Origin: Candidatus Raymondbacteria bacterium RIFOXYA2_FULL_49_16
Lineage (GTDB): Bacteria > Fibrobacterota > OXYB2-FULL-49-7 > XYB2-FULL-49-35
Direction: 5' to 3'
Assembly (NCBI GenBank): GCA_001789205.1
Contig: MFYT01000054.1
Coordinates: forward strand, 8,139-72,138
DNA length: 64,000 bases
Shown here piece after piece: positions 33,545 to 40,798 of this stretch. The notes below the pieces were generated by a model. It saw only the letters and a program-made list of their open reading frames with translations, was not told the origin of the DNA and did no database searches. The first letter of the stretch is position 1; each line of letters opens with the position of its first letter. Made by a program: the position numbers and the translations under genes.

Positions 33545-33856
33545 GGATCCTCCTTAAAAATTTTCTTTCCCGGACAGACAATAATATAATGTTTGGCAAT
33601 ATGAGAATTCAATAGCCTATTTTAATTAGATTAAGTAAAACTTGGGGTGGGCTTAAACAAAGCATCGTCAGCATAACGCTTTGATTATTAAGTTGTTATA
33701 TTCATTTAACATAAAAGAAAATGTTGCTCCAGAGGATTTAATATTTTTAATCTTTCTAGTTGGAAGGGCGCGCGAGGGCTAAAGAGTAGTGTGACTGGTG
33801 TGAAGGTATTTTGTATTTTTACAGAGTACAGACACATGAATATGGAGGACTATAGA
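33545..33856. other. AT-rich intergenic stretch, nothing recognised
   Basis: Between the divergent CBM48 and GIY-YIG genes. AT-rich with scattered TTTAATT/TTAACAT words, so probably promoters for both directions, but no clear -35/-10 pair, hairpin or repeat was found. The GIY-YIG ribosome binding site GGAGGA is at 33844-33849. Confidence 0.4.
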
Positions 33857-34183
33857 ATGCTCGATAAAAAAGAAGCCATTAAACGATACAAACAGACCAT
33901 TCAGCCCATGGGCATTTTTCGGGTCAAGAACCTGGCAAACGGAAAGGTATTCATTGACAGCAGTAAAAACCTCAACAGCTCATTGAACAGCAACCAGTTT
34001 CAGCTTAAACTAGGTGCGCACAGGAACAGGCCCCCTCAGGAGGATTATAACAGTTTTGGCGAGGACCAGTTTGTTTTTGAGATATTGGACCAGCTAAAAC
34101 CAAAGGACGATGACCCAGCGTACGATTACACCGAGGATCTTGAAGTGCTGAAATCAATATGGCTGGAAAAAATTGGGCTATGA
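33857..34183 (+). CDS. GIY-YIG-like nuclease-family protein (degenerate active site)
   Basis: 108 residues. The GIY-YIG fold pattern is visible: MGIFRVKNLANGKVFIDSSKNLNSSLNSNQFQLKLGAHRNRPPQEDYNSFGEDQFVFEILDQLKPKDDDPAYDYTEDLEVLKSIWLEKIG. GIY is GIF and YIG is FID, and the usual NLxxRLNxH Arg/His are Ser/Asn here, so catalysis may be lost. The FGEDxFxFEILD helix and the LKPKDDP-YDYTEDL tail match a bacterial single-domain GIY-YIG subfamily. ATG at 33857 chosen for the GGAGGA 7 nt upstream; two upstream in-frame ATGs lack this. After the stop, another frame continues for about 25 codons (YDYSDAFEHC...), perhaps chance. Confidence 0.75.
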   Translation: MLDKKEAIKRYKQTIQPMGIFRVKNLANGKVFIDSSKNLNSSLNSNQFQLKLGAHRNRPPQEDYNSFGEDQFVFEILDQLKPKDDDPAYDYTEDLEVLKSIWLEKIGL

Positions 34184-34405
34184 TTACTCCGATGCGTTCG
34201 AACATTGCCGGTGCATGAAACATTATTATAAACCAACCGACAATGACGCTTAATATTAACGATCATGTCGCGACGTGGTGGCGTTACGCGAAGGCACGAT
34301 GATTTCCACGTCAGACAGGGACGCCTAAGAAGCTTGTGCCTTCGTATTGATACGCAGGATGACCAGATGATCCACTACGACGGTATAAAGGTAAAATAAT
34401 AGAAG

Positions 34406-34423
34406 AGCCGGTTTTTTCGGGCT
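34406..34423 (-). terminator. Possible weak terminator after the CorA-like gene
   Basis: On the minus strand AGCCCG-AAAAAA-CCGGCT forms a short GC stem (one imperfect pair) followed by CTTCTATTATTTT, just beyond the stop of the leftward CorA-like gene. The stem is short and the T-run broken, so this is tentative. The rest of the 34184-34440 gap shows nothing else. Confidence 0.3.
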
Positions 34424-34440
34424 GCACACGGGTAACAGAG

Positions 34441-35385
34441 TTATTTTTTTAACTTGGTTTTTTCCCTGCCAATGCGGCTTATGATAACATACACAAGCAG
34501 GCCAAGCAGGACCATGGAAAAAGAAAAACAACCATAGGCCACTTTCCAGCTGATGTGGCGGGTCATCATGCTGTATTCGGACATGCCGCCAATGCCCGCG
34601 ATAAGATTGAGGGGCATAAAAACGATATTGATGATGGTAAGCCGCTTGATAAGCACATTCAGGTTGTTGTTCACCACGCCCGCGCGCGCGTCCATAAGGG
34701 ACGAAAGGACGTTTGAATAGATTTCGGCCTGTTTGTAGCACTGCGTGTTATCGATGACCAAATCGTCGAGCGCTTCGAGCTCTTCCTTTGTGATGCCCAG
34801 TTTTCCCGCGTTGTATTTGAGCTTTTCAATCACCATGCTATTGGCGTTTATGGAATTAAGATAATAGACCAGGCTCTTTCCCAGGGTGAACATATGAATG
34901 AGGTACTTGTTCTCCATGGATTGGTTCACCTTCTGCTCAATCTCCCCTGAAATCATGTTAATAATCCGTAGATGCTCAAAATAGTGATAGATGGTGCGTC
35001 CAAGGAGCTTGATGAGAACCTCATTCAACGAGGCCACGCGTAAAAACTGGCGGCCTTCGAAAAAGGGGAAGTCGTCGGAACTGACAACGATGAGCGAGTC
35101 TTTGAACTTGAAGATACCGATGGAACAGACCTTGAACAGAAGCTCGTCTTCGGCCGACCGGTTGGTGGGGCGCTTGAAAATGATGGCAACGTGGTCGAGT
35201 TCGAATTCGAGACGGGAGATTTCATCCGGGTCCAGGGCTGAACTGAGGGTGTGCTCGTCAACGTTGTAATTTTTTATAAGGAGTTCTTTTTCAGCGCTGT
35301 CGGGGCTTATGCAGACAAGGATGGTGCTGTTTTCTCGGTTGCTTGCGGCTATTGCGCCATTGGTGAGGTCGAATTTCTTGATCAT
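34441..35385 (-). CDS. CorA-like divalent cation transporter (GMS variant)
   Basis: 314 residues. N-terminal alpha/beta cytoplasmic domain (about 1-210), a long helix, and two C-terminal membrane helices (about 240-265 and 280-305). The pore loop signature reads IAGIGGMSEYSMM: GMS in place of the canonical GMN of Mg2+ CorA. Lack of Asn suggests altered selectivity or a subfamily such as those in Bacteroidetes-like genomes. The C-terminus is very basic (GREKTKLKK). ATG at 35385. A single gene between two unrelated regions. Confidence 0.88.
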   Translation of the reverse strand: MIKKFDLTNGAIAASNRENSTILVCISPDSAEKELLIKNYNVDEHTLSSALDPDEISRLEFELDHVAIIFKRPTNRSAEDELLFKVCSIGIFKFKDSLIVVSSDDFPFFEGRQFLRVASLNEVLIKLLGRTIYHYFEHLRIINMISGEIEQKVNQSMENKYLIHMFTLGKSLVYYLNSINANSMVIEKLKYNAGKLGITKEELEALDDLVIDNTQCYKQAEIYSNVLSSLMDARAGVVNNNLNVLIKRLTIINIVFMPLNLIAGIGGMSEYSMMTRHISWKVAYGCFSFSMVLLGLLVYVIISRIGREKTKLKK

Positions 35386-35553
35386 GGGTCCGCGCTCCCC
35401 AAATCCGGAAAAATTGTTCCCTCACAAAATAGCTATTCAAGCCGGGAAATTCAAAGGCTAAAGTGAAGGCGCACGCGGCACTAAGCGGCACTAAAAGGAG
35501 ATATATTCAAGGACCACAGGCTTTGCCAAGATTGGATAGTCACATCGGCATTA

Positions 35554-35573
35554 GGGCGTCATTCATTCAACGA
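35554..35573. repeat. Partial relative of the 28.6-kb hairpin unit
   Basis: GGGCGTCATTC (35554-35564) is identical to the left arm of the three tandem units, followed after a 4-nt shift by ATTCAACGAATGCCCC, a decayed right arm. It sits in the 231-bp CorA-grpB gap and shows the unit occurs at more than one locus. Confidence 0.5.
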
Positions 35574-35616
35574 ATGCCCCCTTTTTCTTCTTTGCTCATG
35601 AGTGAAGCGATCTTTT

Positions 35617-35823
35617 TCACGAAAGATCCTTTCCCCATAGTGTAATGGTTTCTGTCGTTCTGGTACTTGGATGCCAGGACACCTCAACTAAAATGTCGAT
35701 AATGGGTTTGGCCGGGATTCCAGGTATTGAGGTGCTGCCATAATGCTCAATTCTCAATGCGAGTTCCGAGCCGAGTGTCTTCAAGATCCAGGCCTTGAGC
35801 TCTTCATATTTGCTTGGCCACAC
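35617..35823 (-). pseudogene. GrpB/UPF0157 gene remnant
   Basis: 68 codons. Residues 1-46 (WPSKYEELKAWILKTLGSELALRIEHYGSTSIPGIPAKPIIDILVEV) match the GrpB nucleotidyltransferase-like family signature IEH-GSTSIPG-PAKPIIDILV. The match ends abruptly and the frame then reads unrelated residues to a stop. The normal N-terminal residues before WP are missing too, with a TAA four codons upstream of the GTG. So both ends are broken. The full family is about 170 residues. Confidence 0.75.
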
Positions 35824-36202
35824 GGGGAAAGCTTATAGCAATTATTCATATTGTATTCGTATGTCAGATGCCTTGTGGGGCAAGGCATCTCGGTAATCTT
35901 AGTTTCCCGTCCATAAACCCCTGAATAGAAATTGAGCATATCATTGTCATAGGGTTGGTCGATTTTCAGCGTTCCGAAAATTCCAACCGCCAGCAAGGTG
36001 CCGGTAGATTTGGCTGGTCCGATTCTAAAATCTTTCATGGTTTTCTGGTTTCTTTCTCTTCGCCTTGCCTTTATGTATTGAGGCGTGTATTTTATTCTGG
36101 AGTATTGGCAGCCGGGTTTCACGCAATTTGTGCTAAGCGAACCGGGATTCGTTGAATACTCAGAAAAAACATTCAACCATATCCAAAACCGTACTCAAAA
36201 AC
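35824..36202. other. 379-bp stretch without a supported gene
   Basis: An open frame on the minus strand (ATG at 36038 to 35781, 85 codons, MKDFRIGPAKSTGTLLAVG...) overlaps the grpB remnant and has only a poor ribosome binding site, so it is not called. It has a plausible hydrophobic start but no recognised family. No repeats or hairpins were noticed. Confidence 0.35.
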
Positions 36203-37186
36203 CTAAAGCCGTTTTATCCCGCGTCCGCGTGTGAGCGCATAATCGCGCGCTTTGAGCACAGTCGCGGGAATGGCTTCGTAGGGCAGTACCCCGGTGCCAA
36301 TGCATGTATGTTGGCGCACCGCGGAGAGCTCCACAATCCGGTCGATTTCCTCGAAGGCCTTCCAGATATCGGCCAAGGTCAGGACTTTGGGATCCATGTT
36401 TACCCGTACCACTACGTCCGGATAGCGTTCCATGGTTTTCATGAACAGCGCCTGGTCGGTTTCCGATGGACAGATAACATACATGGTCCCGGTTTCAAGC
36501 AGGGATTCAACAATGGGCGCTGTATTACCGCCGATAATGCAGGGCACCGGCTTTCCGGCCGTGGCAGAGGCTGCGGCAATAAGACCAGCGAGAGCCGGCA
36601 GTTCCATGCCTCTGAAATCATCGGGTGAAAGCAGGGGAGGGGTGGCTGCGGATTCGAACAGGGAAACGCCAAGGCCAGCGTTGACAATGGCCCTGCAGAA
36701 CTCTTCCTGCGCAGCCGCCAGATGCACCAGCGCTTTTCTCACGTCATCTGGGTCAGTGACCGCTTCGCAGAGAAGCGTATTGAGCCCAACAAGGGCCGCG
36801 GCAATGGAAAAGGGACCGCTCACCGGAACGCGCACGTCAGCGTCAGGATGGGCTGCTGCAAAGCGCTTCGCGGTTTCCAGGACCATGGGCATGCGGCCGT
36901 CCACAGACGGATTATACTGTTTCAGCGAAGGAATATCGTTTGTCGAGGTGCAGACAGGCCGCGAAACAGCCGGGACGCCAGCGCCTTCTGGTTCTCCAAT
37001 TATGGCGCCATACGCTTCAGCTTCTATATTATAGATATCGATGCCTATGACAACAGGTGAATGGCGGTAGCAGCGAAAGGCCTCTGAGTGCGCATCGTAC
37101 AACAGAGAGCCGCTGCGTGAGACCTCCCAGGGGGTCTTGTTGATCAGCCGTGCCGCGTGCTCATAAACTGCGGGTGCGAAATCCAT
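36203..37186 (-). CDS. Uroporphyrinogen decarboxylase-domain protein (MtaA/CmuA-like)
   Basis: 327-residue TIM-barrel protein of the UroD superfamily. Features: AVYEHAARLINKTPWEVSRSGSLLYDAHSEAFRCYRHSPVVIGIDIYNIEAEAYGA, then VRVPVSGPFSIAAALVG, a DPDDVRKALVHLAAAQEEFCRAIVNAG helix, a conserved PC-IIGGNTAPIVESLLETGTMYVICPSETD stretch and a C-terminal IGTGVLPYEAIPATVLKARDYA. These fit methyltransferase-type UroD proteins rather than the heme enzyme HemE. Acceptor and corrinoid partner unknown; no corrinoid protein gene is adjacent. A second member is at 57107-58093. Confidence 0.8.
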   Translation of the reverse strand: MDFAPAVYEHAARLINKTPWEVSRSGSLLYDAHSEAFRCYRHSPVVIGIDIYNIEAEAYGAIIGEPEGAGVPAVSRPVCTSTNDIPSLKQYNPSVDGRMPMVLETAKRFAAAHPDADVRVPVSGPFSIAAALVGLNTLLCEAVTDPDDVRKALVHLAAAQEEFCRAIVNAGLGVSLFESAATPPLLSPDDFRGMELPALAGLIAAASATAGKPVPCIIGGNTAPIVESLLETGTMYVICPSETDQALFMKTMERYPDVVVRVNMDPKVLTLADIWKAFEEIDRIVELSAVRQHTCIGTGVLPYEAIPATVLKARDYALTRGRGIKRL

Positions 37187-37313
37187 GGGATTAAAAATGC
37201 ATATTAAACGTCTTAAAAGGCAAAAGCTCTGCGAAAATCATTGATTGCGGGCCTGTGATTTTGCGATTTTATTGCATCACATTGAACGGAAAACCTGTTT
37301 CGCGGAGGAACAC

Positions 37314-38615
37314 ATGGATGGATTGACCCAGATGTCTGAAAAAGCGGTTCTTACATTGCCGGGCAAGCGCATTGAGCTGCCCCTGTTTGAGGGTTCAGAG
37401 GGAGAGCGGGCCATTGACATTGGCGCTTTGCGAAAAGAGGCTGGATGCATCACGTTTGACAATGGTTTTTCGAACACGGCTTCGTGCCTCTCTGATATTT
37501 GCTTTATTGACGGGGAAAAGGGCATACTCAGGTACCGTGGATACGATATCGAGGACATTGCGGCGCACTGTACCTTTGTTGAGGTGGCCTATCTTTTGGT
37601 GCATGGCAAGTTGCCTACTGAACCAGAGCTCAAGACCTTCAGCGAGTACCTGAACGAGCACTCCATGATCCACGAGGACATGCAGAATTTTTTCAACGGC
37701 ATGCCCCCGCAGTCGCATCCTATGGCCATTCTTTCCTCCATGGTCACTTCGCTCTCCAGCTTTTACCCGCACATCATGGACGCTGATCCCAACTTTGACA
37801 TCACGGCAGCACGGCTCATCTCAAAGGTGCGCACCATTGCCGCTTTTTCGTACAAGAAGTCGCGGGGTGAACCCGTGGTGTATCCGCGCCACGACCTTCC
37901 CTACTGCGCCAATTTCCTCAACATGATGTTCCAGTCGCCCGTAAAGCAGTACGAGATACGGCCTGAGGTCGTTGAGGCGCTGAACAAGCTCCTGATTTTG
38001 CACGCTGACCACGAGCAGAACTGCTCAACCTCCACAGTGCGCATGGTGGCAAGCTCTGGCGCAAACCTCTACGCGGCAATGTCCGCTGGCGTTTCAGCGC
38101 TCTGGGGGCCATACCACGGCGGCGCAAATCAGGCGGTCATTGAGATGCTCAACGAGATCATCAATGATAACATGAACATTAAAAAGTATATTGCCAAGGC
38201 CAAGGACAAAAACGACAAGTTCCGGCTCATGGGATTCGGCCATGCAGTATACAAAAACTTCGACCCGCGCTCCAAGTTCATCAAGGGCGTCTGCGACAAT
38301 CTTCTGGCGAAGATGAAGATTATCGACCCGCTGCTTGACGTTGCCAAGCAACTGGAGGAAGCGGCACTGAGCGATTCCTATTTTATTGAACGCAAGCTTT
38401 ATCCCAATGTGGATTTTTATTCAGGAATCATCTACCGCGCAATAGGCATTCCCACAAACATGCTCACGGTCATGTTCGCCATTGGCCGGTTGCCCGGATG
38501 GATCGCCCACTGGAAAGAGACTGTGGATAACAAGCACTGGAAGATCTGGCGGCCCAGGCAGGTATATGTGGGGCCAGCGCGGCGCGACTTTATTCCCATG
38601 AATAAGAGGGCGTAG
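37314..38615 (+). CDS. gltA: Citrate synthase (type II, hexameric-like)
   Basis: 433 residues. Condenses oxaloacetate and acetyl-CoA. Motifs: GILRYRGYDIEDIAAHCTFVEVAYLLVHGKLPT, HADHEQNCSTSTVRMVASSGANLYAAMSAGVSALWGPYHGGANQAV (catalytic His), MGFGHAVYKNFDPRSKFIK (catalytic His) and YPNVDFYSGIIYRAIGIP (catalytic Asp). The N-terminal extension with beta-strands is typical of Gram-negative type II enzymes. ATG at 37314 with GGAGGAA about 6 nt upstream; the longer in-frame extension lacks support. A conserved-loop hairpin starts 20 bp after the stop. Confidence 0.97.
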   Translation: MDGLTQMSEKAVLTLPGKRIELPLFEGSEGERAIDIGALRKEAGCITFDNGFSNTASCLSDICFIDGEKGILRYRGYDIEDIAAHCTFVEVAYLLVHGKLPTEPELKTFSEYLNEHSMIHEDMQNFFNGMPPQSHPMAILSSMVTSLSSFYPHIMDADPNFDITAARLISKVRTIAAFSYKKSRGEPVVYPRHDLPYCANFLNMMFQSPVKQYEIRPEVVEALNKLLILHADHEQNCSTSTVRMVASSGANLYAAMSAGVSALWGPYHGGANQAVIEMLNEIINDNMNIKKYIAKAKDKNDKFRLMGFGHAVYKNFDPRSKFIKGVCDNLLAKMKIIDPLLDVAKQLEEAALSDSYFIERKLYPNVDFYSGIIYRAIGIPTNMLTVMFAIGRLPGWIAHWKETVDNKHWKIWRPRQVYVGPARRDFIPMNKRA

Positions 38616-38635
38616 GCGGTTTAGCCCAGAAAAGT

Positions 38636-38670
38636 GCCACGGCCCTTCGACTTCGCTCAGGGGCCGTGGC
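38636..38670 (+). repeat. Conserved-loop hairpin, copy 5
   Basis: Arms GCCACGGCCC and GGGGCCGTGGC (9 perfect pairs, one bulged G, one closing pair) around loop TTCGACTTCGCTCA, 20 bp after the citrate synthase stop. A T-run is absent, so it is not a classic terminator, though the position suggests transcript 3'-end protection or termination. Confidence 0.75.
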
Positions 38671-38691
38671 TTGTAATCCCCGGAATTATGC

Positions 38692-38891
38692 CCTAGTGCC
38701 ATGACCATTTATTTTTTTCACTTCGAGTTAAAGAAAGACCCCTGTTTTGTCATTTCGAATCAGCCGCAGGCTGATGAGAAATCCCCTTGGTTTTAAATGT
38801 ATTAGAACAACGGAGATGTCTCGCCCGAAGCGTGCTCGACTTGACATTGCCAAGGCTTTCCGTGTAATAACTTTGTGGTCACGGCACTAGG
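38692..38891. mobile_element. 200-bp MITE-like element with 16-bp terminal inverted repeats
   Basis: Left end CCTAGTGCCATGACCA (38692-38707) and right end TGGTCACGGCACTAGG (38876-38891) are inverted with 15 of 16 matches. The inside has no ORF worth calling, but a near-perfect hairpin ATCAGCC-GCA-GGCTGAT (38759-38775) flanked by CATTTCGA and GAGAAATC. Non-coding size and terminal repeats suit a MITE; no clear target-site duplication was seen and no transposase is encoded. It fills the gap between citrate synthase and the GH36-like gene. Confidence 0.6.
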
Positions 38892-38914
38892 CTTATTTAT
38901 TTCAAGTATTCTTT

Positions 38915-40582
38915 CTAGGTTATGGGCGTTGTCCCGTACACGGCACCCTTAAGCTCAAGCTGAGCAACCTCTGCCGACGAACAGGTAATGCTCAGGGGAA
39001 TTCCAGCCTTTAGTTTTTTCCCGGCAATGGTTCCCACTGCATGCGAAAGGCCGCTCCAGATGGCCTTATTATATTGAATAATAACAGGCATGGTCTTTTT
39101 TTCCTGCATGGCCCTGATCTTCAGGATTTCACCCATTGGCCTGCCATTTGGCAATGCGCCGCCGGTTGATCTGAAAGCTTTTCCGTCCTTACACTGGGTC
39201 ATGATAATACGAAGATCTTTGTTTGCCGGAGGTTTTACTACCACCGTAATTGTATTATGACCTGTGGGGGTAAAACGTGCGCGCAGGTCTTTAATTTCTA
39301 AAGGTACTTTTACGCCTTCCTCAACGCCAAGCGCATGTTTCTCATTCCCGTACGCACCAAAGCCAAGAAGGCACATTTGTTCCGGGCCCAACAGCACAGT
39401 ATTGTTTTTCAGCTGTGGGACAAAACCTGAATCGTGAAATAAAAGCGAACAAGGACCGTTTTTTGGCACAGGCATTTTCTGGAACAATTGCGAGGGGTTC
39501 ACAACAGTGACAAGCGCGTCTTTTCCGAGCGTGGAATAGTAGCCATATGGTTCGGCCAAACCAGGCGTTCCGCCCCAGGTGCGTGTAGAGCCTTGTTCGA
39601 GAAAGGGCGCAAAAAGCGCCTGGGCCTTTGCGAAAAACCTGGCGGCCGTGTTGCCTAAAAGCCCCAGATCGCCATAGTAAGTATTCACCAAGCCCCCGCG
39701 CGCAAGCGAGAGTAGGAGCATTGCCTTCCAGGCAGCGGTCTTTCGGTTGTAGCAGGTGCCGGTGTTTCCCACCATAAAGCCCGCATTGTCGATTCTTTTC
39801 AGAGGAATGCCATTCATCGCAAAATGACGCACCATGTGGTCTGAATAGATATCTTTTGAACGCCAGAAATTGGCGCAGGCAACATCAGCGGGCCGCGGAT
39901 CGCCACAATAGAGCGAGGCGAAGACAGTAAGCCATTTTTTATCAATGGTCTTTGTAAAGGGAATAGAAGTATTGTTAATAATGCCGCCAAAGCCGTTATA
40001 TGCCAGAAAGATCGCGTCTTGGTTTTTTTTCCTGAATGCTGTCAGGCCAGCGTACAGTGCGGCGCTGTTTTTTTCCCGGATTTTTTCGGGCAGCATTGTT
40101 TTCTGGGCTTGTTCTGTTGCAGCGTCAAAGTCTGCAAAATCGAGCTTGAAAACGCGCACACCCTGGGTGTACCAATGCTGGAGCGCTGCTAAAAAGTCTT
40201 TCAGGAACGGTCCCGCGAAGAGGGACGCGCACGAAGCGTCGCGATTCAGCGATCCTTTCCATGCAGGCGAAACGCCTACTTTTGAAAAGTCGAGACAATT
40301 GACCGAAAACCAGAGGCCGGGGAGAACGTGGTTGTCTTTGCATGCCTTGAGCCAGCGATATGGGCCTTTTGGCCACGAGCGGTTGCGCCATGTCCGGTAG
40401 CCGCTGTTGGGTGTGTACCAGAAAGCGTCCATGAGGTAGCAATCGAGCCGCGCACCGGCTTTTCGCAGACGCAGGAAATGGTCAAACTGGACCATTGCCA
40501 GCGATTCATTGAGCTCCTTGCTGTCCGAGAGCTCGTCGTAGGCAGACCAGTTGATGTAGACGTAGAGGGGAGAGGGCACCAT
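38915..40582 (-). CDS. GH36-like glycoside hydrolase (alpha-galactosidase clan)
   Basis: 555 residues, no signal peptide. A TIM-barrel with clan GH-D features: the strand motif FKLDFADFD around D149 (KxD, likely nucleophile), LPGLWFSVNCLDFSK, MDAFWYTPNSGYRTWRN and later GGLVNTYYGDLGLLGN. The C-terminal half is a beta-rich domain (about 400-555). The family fit is by fold and motif; alpha-galactosidase activity is plausible but not assured. ATG at 40582 with AAAGGA 8 nt upstream; a longer frame adds no support. Leftward, divergent from the macroglobulin gene. Confidence 0.75.
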   Translation of the reverse strand: MVPSPLYVYINWSAYDELSDSKELNESLAMVQFDHFLRLRKAGARLDCYLMDAFWYTPNSGYRTWRNRSWPKGPYRWLKACKDNHVLPGLWFSVNCLDFSKVGVSPAWKGSLNRDASCASLFAGPFLKDFLAALQHWYTQGVRVFKLDFADFDAATEQAQKTMLPEKIREKNSAALYAGLTAFRKKNQDAIFLAYNGFGGIINNTSIPFTKTIDKKWLTVFASLYCGDPRPADVACANFWRSKDIYSDHMVRHFAMNGIPLKRIDNAGFMVGNTGTCYNRKTAAWKAMLLLSLARGGLVNTYYGDLGLLGNTAARFFAKAQALFAPFLEQGSTRTWGGTPGLAEPYGYYSTLGKDALVTVVNPSQLFQKMPVPKNGPCSLLFHDSGFVPQLKNNTVLLGPEQMCLLGFGAYGNEKHALGVEEGVKVPLEIKDLRARFTPTGHNTITVVVKPPANKDLRIIMTQCKDGKAFRSTGGALPNGRPMGEILKIRAMQEKKTMPVIIQYNKAIWSGLSHAVGTIAGKKLKAGIPLSITCSSAEVAQLELKGAVYGTTPIT

Positions 40583-40798
40583 GCTCAATTCCTTTGTACA
40601 ACGGCTTAAAAAAGGGGCGCATTTTGTTTGTAAAAAATAACCCTTCAAGACAGCTAAAACAAGGGGTAACAATTTATAGCCGTTTTTTTGAAGGGAATGA
40701 AAAAAACCAATGAACTAAAATCTGTCGCCAGTGAAAAATTTAAAAGGTTATATTCCTGGAAATGAGAGATTATATGGGGTATTATGAAAGGAGTTGCT

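Noticed and set aside
34184-34252. Open continuation YDYSDAFEHC... after the GIY-YIG stop, suggesting a frameshifted longer protein
   Set aside because: Only about 25 codons, and the preceding part already has the usual family end (WLEKIG); probably chance.
35781-36038. 85-codon frame (MKDFRIGPAKSTG...) as a gene
   Set aside because: Overlaps the grpB remnant, has a weak ribosome binding site and no family match; left as unassigned sequence.
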